Below are positions 33,604 through 44,200 of a stretch of DNA of 64,000 bases, piece after piece (the first letter of the stretch is position 1; every line of letters starts with the position of its first letter). The notes under the pieces are model-generated. The model was not told where the DNA came from. It made no database searches and saw only the letters and a list, made by a program, of their open reading frames with translations. The DNA comes from Aureococcus anophagefferens (taxonomy: Eukaryota > Sar > Pelagophyceae > Pelagomonadales > Pelagomonadaceae), in assembly GCF_000186865.1 (NCBI RefSeq), contig NW_008705564.1:2027259-2091258 (forward strand), written 5' to 3'. A program made the position numbers and the translations under genes.

Positions 33604-35162
33604 TTACGGCGGCAGCGGCACGCGCGCGCGGCGCAGCAGGTCCAGGTCGAGGCCCTCGCCGACGAGGTGGGCCTCGAGGAGGCACCGCTCGACGCGGAGC
33701 GCGCCGCGGACCCGGCGCAGGAGCGCGAGCGCCGCGAGGCGCGGGTCGTCGTCGGCGCCCGCGTCGCCCGCGCCGCGCGGCCGCCCGAGGAGCCGGTCCG
33801 CGTCGCCGTCGCGCCGCGCCGACCTAAGAACGCACGTCGGTCACGATGTCTCTTTGGTTTCCCGGTCAACGTCTCTCGAACATCGTCGCGGGACGCCGGC
33901 GCCGACGCCTTGGTCGCCTTGGTCGCCGCGAGGTGCGCCGCCGCGCGCCGCGCCGTCGCCGCGGCCTCGTCGACGGCGAGCGCGAGCGCGAGCTCCGCGA
34001 CCTCCAAGTCGTCGTCGGCCCGGGACCAGCGCTCGTGGAAGGACCGCCGCGACAACGCGAGCTCCGGCCCGAGGTAGTCGACGCGCTTCTTCGCCGCGCG
34101 CGCGCGCTCCGGGTCGCGGAGCTCCGGCGCGACGAAGCGGAGCGCGCCGCGCGCCGCGCCCGAGAGGCCCGCGACGACCGCCTCGGCGGCCGCGCCGACG
34201 CGCGTCGCGTCGGATCCGACGGCCGCGGCCGCGGCCGCGTTGCGCAGCGTCGGCGCGCCCGACGCCGACGCCGCCGGCGGCGCGGGCAGGGGCTCGGCGC
34301 CGGGGCGGACGACGGGCGCCGCCACCCAGCCCGGCGGCTTGTAGACGACGACGCCCGCGAGCGCCGCGTGCGCCGCCGCCGCGGAATCGCAGGGCGCGGC
34401 GCCGAGCGCGCCCGCCGCGAGCGCCTCGCCGGCGGCGGCGGGCGTCGCGAAGCAGGCGTAGGCCGCGTCGAAGACGTCGGCCGCGGCCGCGTCACCGGCG
34501 GGCCCGGGCGGGCCCGGCGACGTCCACGCGGGATCGCCGCGCCCCGTCGGCCGCCGGAAGCAGCCGACGGCGACGAGGTCCGGGAAGGTCGCCCGGAGCT
34601 CGCCGACGGACTTGGCCAGGGCGCGCGCGCCGAGGGACACGTAGCAGGTCGGCGCGGCCGCCGCCGCGCGCGGCGAGCCCGGCGCGCCGCGTGGCGAGCC
34701 CGGCGCCGCGCGCGGCGTCCTCGCGCGCTTCCGCGGCGGCGCCGCCGCGGCCCTGGGCGCCTCGGCGACGTCGAGCTGCTCGACGTGGCGCTCCTTCGCC
34801 GCGGCCTTGGCCTGCTCGGACCGCGCCTTGACCTTCCGGCGCTGCTCCTCGTCGATGGACAGCCGCTCGAAGACGTAGCGCCCGCGCACGGCGCCGCACC
34901 CGGCGCCGCTCCCGTCGAAGCACTCCTGCTCGCAGGTGTTGCTGCTCCTCGTCGCGTTGTAGGTCTCGATGCGCTCGAGGTCGTCGGGGTGGGACCGCAG
35001 GCGCAACGCGAGCTTGTCGCCGTCGAACTCGACCGTCGCGTCGGATGGCCAGTTCCCGGACTCGGCGAGCTTCGCGAGGTGCGGCGGCAGGCGGATGACG
35101 AGCGACTCCGCGCCCTCCGACGCGTTCGGCGTGTAGGTCTGTTCGTCCGTCGCGGTCTCCAT
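33604..35162 (-). CDS. Unknown protein, 495 aa, two exons
   Basis: Exons 35162-33895 and 33823-33604 join in frame across a 71-nt GT-AG intron. The first 100 residues look globular (LVIRLPPHLAKLAESGNW, ATVEFDGDKLALRLRSHP), followed by a Cys-bearing loop (NTCEQECFDGSGAGCGAV) and a basic helix. A Pro/Arg-rich linker (RKRARTPRAAPGSPRGAPGS) precedes a second folded part with Ala-rich helices. The C-terminal exon is hydrophobic-charged (DPRLAALALLRRVRGALRVE) and ends VPLPP. No known domain is recognised. The basic linker suggests a nuclear location, as inference only. Divergent from the giant surface-protein gene with 93 bp between starts. Confidence 0.6.
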
Positions 35163-35255
35163 GTCTCGATAGGCGCCTCGATCAGGCCGTCCGCTCGTCG
35201 CTAAAGCTGAAGGCTGCTTGAAGTCCAGTTGAACGCTTTTTTCAACTCTTGCGCG

Positions 35256-38200
35256 ATGTTCACTGCGCGGCCTCACGGCCGGCGCAGCCCCGCGCGCCTC
35301 TTGGCGCCGCTGGTGCTGCTCGCGGCGTCGGCGGCGTCGGACGAGCGCGACGACGACGGCTGCGGCGGCGCCGCGTCGTGCTGGGCCGACGACGGCGTGG
35401 CGCCCTTCGACTGCGAGGCGTCCCCGTACCCGCTCCAGGTCTTAAAATGGGGCGACGACGCCGAGTCCTACAACGTGCGCCAGCTCGACATCGACACGGG
35501 CGACTACGCGCTCGTCTTCACGTTGGACTACTTCGACGACCACGTCAACGCGGCCGCGCTCTACGAGGACGCCGACGGCGCGTACTACGCGTTCGCGTCC
35601 ATGGGCGGCCTCCTCTGCCGCTTCGACGCGGAGCGCCGCGCCTGCTTCGACGAGCCATTGGAGTACGCGGCGAACGTGGGCTGCGTCGTCGGCGACCGCT
35701 ACTACTACTCCAAAAACACGGGCCGCAACGACGGCAGCGCGATCTTCTACGTCGACGACGTGCAGACCGCGTCCCCAAAATTCCACAACGCGTCGTCCTT
35801 CACGATTTCCGCGAGCCTCTACGAGGATGCGGTGCTCGACCTCGCGCCGCTGCCCGAGGACGGCGCCGTCTACGTCGACGACGGCGTGGCGGACGCGACG
35901 TACCTCGTCGGCCTCGCGGCGCGCTACGAGGTGCTCGTCGTGCGCCTCTCGTCGGCGACGGGCGCGCCCGAGGCCTACGCGGTCTTGCCGTCGACGGTGG
36001 ACTGGTCGGACTACCCAGCGGACGACCCGCCGGACGGCGCCGACTCGTCGTTCGGCGCCGCGTTCGCCTACGTCTCCGAAACGGCCGGCCGCGAGCTCTA
36101 CTTCGCGTCCAACGAGGGCTACGGCATCTTCTTCCTGGAGCTGCCGCTCGACGCGCCGGCGGACTGCTGGAACGCGGGCCACGACGTCGAGAGTCACGTC
36201 GTTTGCGACGGCGCCGCCGCGGTCATTCGATGGGTCGGGCCGTCGCTGCCGGCGTCGTCGAACGACGGCCTGAACTGCCCCGAGGGCAGCGTGCTCCAGG
36301 AGACGGAAGCGCCGTCCTACGCGCCGTCGACGTACGCCCCGTCGGCGACCCCCGCGGACGTGTCCGCGTTCGACTGCGGCAGCTTCGGGAACCCGATCCA
36401 GATTTTGCGCGAGGCTGTGTGGAAATCAAATCTTCAACCCGACTTCAATGTGTGCATCACCGAACGGTTTGGACCGGACTCTTCTGCCGTGCTTCGAGAA
36501 CTCGATGAGAGCAATCGATTCGTCCAAAATCCAGCCGAATCGACTTCGATTTGACCGAGCTAGAGAGTTCTGAAGTTTGGTGGGGACCCCCCAAACCAGT
36601 GGTTGATTTCCACACAGGCGCGCGAGCGACGACGAGCCCTACGAGGCGGCCATGCTCGACTTCGAGACGGGGAACTACGAGACGCTCTACGCCTTCGACT
36701 TCGACGGCCACATCAACGCGGTCGCCATGCACGCGGACGCGTCCTACTCGACCTTCACGGCCTGGGGCTCCTTCGCCGGGTTCTTGTGCAAGTTCGACAG
36801 CGCGCACCGGAAATGCTTCCCGACGCCCCTCGCGGAGGAGAAGCCGAACCTGGGCACGATTTTGGAGGACACGTACTACTACGCGAAGGAGGTCGGCGAC
36901 AACGGCGAGAAGAGCTTCTACTTCGTGTCCGGCATCGACACCGAGGCGCCGGCGTTCCACGAGGATGCGCTCTTCGTGGTCTCGGAGGACGTCTTCGAGC
37001 GGAGCGTGCTGGACATCGTCGCGCTCACGGAAAACTTCGTCGACGCGGAGGGCGTCGCGTGGCCGCGCGAATTCGTCGCCGACGGCGACGACGCGGGCCG
37101 CTACCTCTTCGGCATGGGCCAGGCGCTCGAGGTCGTCGTCGTGCGCTTGGATGATGGCGGCGTGCCCGACGCCTATGCGGTTTTGCCCGCGGTCGTCGAC
37201 TGGAATGGCGCGGACGTGGAAACGGGCACGTCGGCCTACGGCGCGGCCTTTTTGTACCAGCTCGACATGGCCGGCGACGTCGAGATGTACTTCGCGGCCA
37301 ACGAGGGCTTCGGCCTGTTTCAGGTCGTGTTGCCCGTGACGGTGCCCGACGCGTGCTGGAACACGGGCTTCGACGCGGCGTCGCACGCCGCGTGCGCTTC
37401 TTCCAGCGCGTCCGTCGTGCGCAAGTACGCGTCCGCGGAGGCGACGTCCAACGACGGCATGAACTGCCCCCTGGGCCTCATCGCGCCGGACCCGTCGCCG
37501 GCGCCGAGTTACACGCCGACGCCGGCGCCGACGCCCGGGCCGAGCCCCGAGCCGACGCCCGAGCCGAGCCCCGAGCCGAGCCCCGAGCCGACGCCCGACC
37601 CGTCGCCCGACCCGACGTCCTACGCCGTGGCGCCCTTCGACTGCGACGGCTTCCCGGACCCCATCCAGGTCATGCGCGACGGCGACGACGAGCACTACCG
37701 CGCCGCGCAGCTCGAGATCCAGGGCGACGGCGAGTACGTCACGCTCTTCGAGCTCGACTACCTCGACCTCGACAGCCACGTCAACGCCGTGGCCATGTAC
37801 GAGTCGGACGACTACGAGGCGTTCTACGCCTACGCGGCCATCGACGGCAAGCTCTGCGCCTTCGACGACGGCGGCGCGGCCTGCTTCGCGACGTCGCTGA
37901 TGGAGGACCGGCCGAACGTCGGCGCGATGCTCGACGGCAACTACTACTACGCCAAGACGCCGGGCGAGGGCGACCGCGCCTTCTACTGGGTCGAGGGCGT
38001 CGACGGCGACCCCGTCTTCCACGAGACGGCGGCCTTCGTGGTCTCCGAGGACCTCTTCGAGGATTCGGTTTTGGACGTGACGCCGAACAAGGAGGTCGAC
38101 GGCGAGGACGCGTGGATCGTCGACGGCGTCGCCGGCGGCGCCTACCTCATCGGTCTGGGCCAGGCCTTCGAGGTCTTCGTCGTGCGCCTCGACGGCGACG

Positions 38201-41200
38201 GCGCGCCGGAGGCCTACGCGGTCGTCGACGCCGTCACGGTGAACTGGGCGTCCAAGACGCCCGAGGACGGCACCTCAGCCTTCGGCGCGGCCTTCTCCTA
38301 CCGCTCGCGGGACTGGGACGTCTACTACCCCTACTTCGCGTCCAACGAGGGCTGGGGCATGTTCCAGCTCGATTTGCCTCTGGAGATCCCGGACGAGTGC
38401 TGGAACACGGGCACGGACACCCTGGCGCACGCGGCCTGCGCCGCCGAGCGGGCCATCGTGCACTGGCGCGGCCCGTCCGCGGACGCGAGCTCGAACGACG
38501 GCATGAACTGCGCCCTCGGCGGCTTCATCGTCGAGCTGCCGCCGACGCCCGCGCCGACGCGCGGCCCGAGCCCGGAGCCGACGCCCGAGCCGTCGGCGCC
38601 GCCGACGCCCGAGCCGTCGCCCGCGCCGACGCCCGCGCCGACCTACGCGCCGTCGACGGCGGCGCCGTCCGAGGGCGACGTCGAGGCCTTCGACTGCGCC
38701 CAGTTCCCGAACCCCGTGCAGGTGCTCCGCGGCGACGACGGCGAGCCCTACCGCGTCGCGGAGCTCGACCTCGTCTCCGGCGAGTACCACTCGCTCTACG
38801 AGCTCGGTTATCTCGACGTCGACGACCACGTCAACGCCATCGCGCTCTACGAGTGGGCCGTCGACGCCTACTACATGTACGGGTCCCTCGCGGGCTATCT
38901 GTGCGTCTTCGACCGCGTCAAAAAGTGGTGCCTGGACACGCCCCTGGCGGAGGCGAAGCCCAACGCGGGCACGATTCTAGGAGCCAACTACTACTACGCC
39001 AAGGAGCCGGGCATGGGCGGCGACCGCGCGGTCTACTGGGTCGAGGGCCTGGACGCGGCGGCGCCGGTCTTCCACGAGGACTACGGCTTCGTCATCCCGG
39101 ACGACCTCTTCACGCGGTCCGTCCTCGACTTCGCGCCGCTCAAGGAGGAGCGCGACGACGTGTGGATCGACGACGGCGAGGGCAAGGGCGAGTACTTGGT
39201 GGGTCTGGCCCAGGCCTTCGAGCTCGTCGTCGTCCGGCTCGGCGACGGCGGCGCGCCGGACGCCTACGCGGTGATCCCGGGCGTCGCCGACTGGCGGAGC
39301 CGGACGCCCCAGAGCGGCACGTCGGCCTTTGGCGCCGCGTTCACGTACCGCAGCGCGACGTGGGGCGACGCGCAGGTCTTCTTCGCGTCGAACGAGGGCT
39401 GGGGCCTCTTCGAATTGGAGCTGCCCGTCGTCGTGCCGGAGGCGTGCTGGAACGCGGACGAGGAGACGCAGAACCACGTCGTCTGCGAGGCCTCGTCGGC
39501 GTCCATCGTGTACCGCATGGCGTCGCTGGACGCGTCGAGCAACGACGGCCTGAACTGCGAGACGCAGGCGTTCGTCGCGTTCGAGGATCCGACGCGCGCG
39601 CCGACGACCGGCGACCCGACGCCGGCCCCGTCGTTCGAGCCGTCGCGGGCGCCGTCGGCGCAGCCGACCTACGCGCCGACGAGTGCGGCGCCGTCCGAGG
39701 GCGCCGTCGAGCCCTTCGACTGCGCCGCGGCGGGCAACCCGATCCAGGTGCTCCGGGAGAAGGACGACGAGCACTACCGCGTCGCGGAGCTCGACGTCCT
39801 CACGGGCGCGTACCACACGCTCTACGAGCTCGACTTCCTCGACCTCGACGCCCACGTCAACGCGCTGGCCATGTACGACGCCGCCGTCGACGAGTACTAC
39901 GCCTACGGGTCCTTCGCGGGCTACCTCTGCGTCTTCGACCGGCGGAAGCGGTCGTGCTTCGACACGCCCCTGGCGGAGGAGAAGCCCAACGCGGGCGCGA
40001 TTCTAGGAGCCAACTACTACTACGCCAAGGAGCCGGGCATGGGCGGCGACCGCGCGGTCTACTGGGTGGAAGGCTTGGACACGGACGCGCCCGTGTTCCA
40101 CGAGGACTACGGCTTCGTCGTGCCCCAGGACCTCTTCACGCGGTCCGTCCTCGACTTCGCGCCGCTCGAGGAGAAGCGCGACGACGTCTGGATCGACGAC
40201 GGCGAGAACAAGGGCGAGTACCTGGTGGGCCTGGCCCAGGCCTTCGAGCTCTTCGTCGTGCGGCTCGGCGACGACGGCGCGCCGGAGGCCTACGCGGTCC
40301 TGGAGTCGGACGTCGACTGGGGCCTGGGCAAGCCCGAGACGGGCACGTCGGCCTTCGGGGCGGCCTTTGGGTACCGCGAGGGCTACGAGTGGTACGGCCT
40401 GTCGTCGTACTTCGCGTCGAACGAGGGCTGGGGCATCTTCGAGCTCGAGCTGCCCGTCGTCGTGCCCGAGGCCTGCTGGAACACGGGCTTCGAGACGGAG
40501 ACGCACGCCGTCTGCGACGGCGCGACGGCGTCGCTGACGCGCGTGACGGATTCGGCCGACGCGAGCAGCAACGACGGCCTCAACTGCCCGCTCGGGAGCT
40601 TCGAGGCGCCCGTCTTCCCGACGGCGGCGCCGACGAATCCGCCGACGACCTACGCCCCGACGGCGGCGCCGTCGGAGCGCCCCGTCGAGCCCTTCGACTG
40701 CGAGGCGCACCCGGCGCCGCTCCAGGTCATGCGCGAGGGCGACGACGAGCCCTACGCAGGGCAGGACAAGAGAGCGAAATTCCCAACTTCAAAGGCTCCT
40801 TTCTCGGCCGTGTTCCACTCGTTTCGGCTGATTTTTGGACGAGCGATCATCTCTCGGAACGGTCTCGAAGCGTGAATGTTTTTTCCGGAACGCGCGCGCG
40901 CGAAACACTCACGTTGAAGCGACGTTGAATCACCCTTGTCCTGCCCAGGCCCTACGGCGTCTTCGAGCTCGACGTCGAGAGCGGCGACTACGCCGAGCTC
41001 TTCGACCTGAGCTACTTCGACGGCCACGTCAACGCCGTCGCCATGGGCATCTCGGACGCGGGCGACCACTACCTCGTCGGCGCGTTCACGGGCGACGGCG
41101 ACGACCTGGCCAGGCTCTGCGTCTTCGACGCCGCGAAGACGCGCTGCTTCGAGGAACTCGCCCTCGCGAAGCCCAACGTCGGCGCCATCCTCCGGCAGGA

Positions 41201-44200
41201 CGACGGCGCGGAGCACTTCTACTACGCCAAGGAGCCGGGCTACGGCGGCGAGAAGGGCTTCCACTTCGTCGAGCGGATCAACGGCGCGCCCGTCTTCCAC
41301 GACGAGCTGCGCTTCGTCATCTCCGAGGACCTCTACGAGCGGAGCGTCCTGGACGTCGTCGCCCTGCGGGAGCCGACGGGCGACGACGGCGGCTCCCTCA
41401 CGATCGTCGACGACGGCGTCGACGGCGGCGCGTACGTCGTGGGCCTCGGCCAGCGCTTCGAGCTCTTGATCGTGCGCCTCGCGGACGACGGCTACCCGGA
41501 GGACTTCGCCGTGCTCGAGTCGGACGTCGACTGGGGCGACGAGCCGGCGCGCGACGACAAGAGCGCCTACGGCGCCGCGTTCCTCTACGTCACGGCGGGC
41601 CTCCCGGACGTGCTGTTCGCGTCGAACGAGGGCTGGGGCATCTTCCGGCTCAAACTCCCCGTCGCCGTGCCGGACGACTGCTGGAACACGGGCTTCGACG
41701 CGGCGGCGCAGAGCGCGTGCGCGGGCGCGCGCGCGGCGCTCGAGCGGACGTCCAACTCCGCGGAGGCGACGTCGAACGACGGCATGAACTGCCCCTTCGG
41801 CTACTACGACACGCCGGCGCCGTCCGCCGAGCCGCCGGCGCCGACGGCGGCGCCGACCTACGGCCCCTCGGCGAGCGTCGCGCCGTCCGCCGCGCCGACG
41901 CACGGGCCGACGGCGCCGCCGTCCGCGAGCCCCGTGGAAGCCGCCCCGTCCGCCGCGCCGACGCCCTACGAGTGCGGCTTCTGCTGGTCGGACCTCAGCG
42001 TCGAGGCCGCGGACTGCGCCGTGCTGCCGCTGCGCTTCGCGGACGACGACGAGGGCCACGCGGTCGTCGAGTTGCACGGCGGCTCCGGCGACTACGGCGC
42101 GAAATTCGACGTGCCCTACTACACGCGGAGCCTCGGCGGCCTCGCGCTCTACGAGTCGCGGGAGGGCTGCATGCTCTTCGGCGCCTTTGGGAACCGGCTC
42201 TGCCGCTTCGACGACTCGCACGCGACCTGCTTCTACAACTACCTCGACGAGCAGGCGCCGGCGGCGGCGACCGTCGTCGGCGAGACCTACTACTACGCCG
42301 CCGCGCTCCCCGGCGCCATCCACCGCGTGGAAGCCATCCACGGCGACGACGCCGTCTTCGTCGAGGGCGTCATCGTCGTCGACGTCGACGCGCCGCCGGT
42401 GTACGACCTCGCGCCGCTCCTCGACGGCGGCGGCGACGACGCCGTCGTCGACGGCGCGGCGGGCGACTACCTCGCGGGCGTCGCCGCGGGCGGCGGGGCG
42501 CTGCTCGTCGTGCGCCTCGCGGACAACGCGACGGCGGTCGTCGCCTTGAGCGGGGGCGCGAACGCGTCGTACTCCGCGGCGTTCTCCTACGGCTCGGGCG
42601 CCGCGTCGCGCTTCTTCGCCGTCGCCGACGAAGTCGGCGTCTACGAGCTCGGCCTCCCGCTGACGGTCGGCGACGGCTGCTGGGTCGGGACCTGCGACGC
42701 GTCCGGCGTCCTGGCCTACGTCGGCCCCGCGGGCTCCGGCGCCAGGGGCGCGGCCGCGAACGCGCGGGACCCGGCCGCGTACGGCGACCCGAGCCTCTCG
42801 CCGTCGCTGTCGCCCGCGCCGACGTCGACGGCGCCCGCGGCCGCGCCGTCGGCGCCCCCGAGCGGTGGCCCCACGTCGCGGAGGCCGACGTCGCTCTCGC
42901 CGTCGCTCGCGCCGTCGGTCGCGCCGACCGCCGAGCCTACGGGCGCGTGCGGCGACTTCGTCTACGAGCTCGAGATGACGGGCGCGGACTGGGCCGACGC
43001 GTCCGTCGTCGTCTCCTCCGACGACGCGCTGGTGTTCGAGATCGCGCCGGAAGCCGCGGGCGTCGTCGAGGCGTGCCTCCCCGACGGCTGCTACGGCCTG
43101 GCCGTATCGGGCATCTCCGTCGACGCCGAAGCGTCGCTAGCAAACTCGGCGGCCTGCGGCTCGGCGGCCTGCGGCGTCGCCGTCTGCGTCGCCGGCGGCG
43201 CCGCGGCCTACGGCGCGCCGACGGCCGCGCCGACGGCCTGCACGGACCGGAGCGACTGGTACAAGAAAAACGCGCCGTGGAAGGACTGCGCGTGGGTGGC
43301 CGCGTACCCGGACCTGCGCTGCGAGGTCGTCGGCTACGACGATGCCATCAGCGGCGACGCCTGCGCCGTCGCCTGCGAGTCCTGCGACGCGACGGCGCCG
43401 CCGTCGGCGAGCGCGGCCGCGGCCGCGCCGAGCGCCGCGCCGACCGCCGCGGCGGGCGCGCCGTCGCGCGCGCCGACCTACGGGCCGTCGACCTACGGGC
43501 CGTCGTCGGCGCCCCCGTCCGCGGAGCCGACGGTCGTGGGGGATGTCGTCGTCGAATGGCCGGACGTCGTCTTCTGGAGTTGCGCGCCGTCGTGTGGAAT
43601 TCAAATCTTCAACCCGACTTCAATGTGCGCGTAATTGAACGGACTGCGCCGGACTCTTTCGCTGTGCTTCGAGAACTCGACGAGAGCAATCGATCCGTCC
43701 AAAAATCAGCCGAATCGACTTCGATTTGACCGAGCTAGAGAATTCTGAAGTTTGGTCAGGACCACCCAAACCAGTGGTTGAATTCCACGCAGGCTCGCCG
43801 TCGTGCTCGCTCACCGTCGACGCGCCCGCGACGGTGCGCTTCGACTGGGCGAGCGGCACGCACACGGTCCACGAGCTCCCGGACGCCGACGCTTTCGATT
43901 CCTGCGACTTCGCCGACGCGACGGCGCTGGGGGACGTGGCGCCCGTCGCCGCGGCCGTCGAGCCCGGGGAGGTCCGCTACTTCGCGTGCTCCGTGGGCAG
44001 CCACTGCACCTCGGGCATGAAGCTGGCCGTCGAGGCCGCGGCGCCGTCGGCCGCGCCGACGGCCGGGGCCGCGGCGGCCGCGCCGACGGGGGCGGCGACG
44101 ACCTACGCGCCGTCGGCCGCGCGGTCGGCCGCGCCGACGGCCGCGGGCCTCTACGTCGTCTCCACGGTCGTCGTCGTCGACTTCGGCGTCTACACGTCCA

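Larger units (their letters stand above)
35406..42720 (+). repeat. Tandem coding repeat, seven units of about 1 kb
   Basis: Unit starts, marked by ttcgactgc, are 35406, 36369, 37636, 38689, 39715 and 40693, with a diverged seventh unit near 41966. Intron-corrected periods are roughly 960-1,070 bases. Units 4 and 5 share long near-identical DNA, for example around 38975-39040 and 39997-40062, including synonymous positions. Confidence 0.85.

Noticed and set aside
36457..38022. 521-codon minus-strand frame containing RRVGRRVGRRLGARLG runs
   Set aside because: It is the antisense of the Pro/Ser/Thr linker and repeat units; the low-complexity Arg/Gly pattern is the complement of the PEPSPEP codons.
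36618..40928. 1,191-codon second plus frame across the repeat units
   Set aside because: It is an Arg-rich frame-shifted reading of the repeat region; the other frame has signal peptide, Cys pattern and repeat logic.
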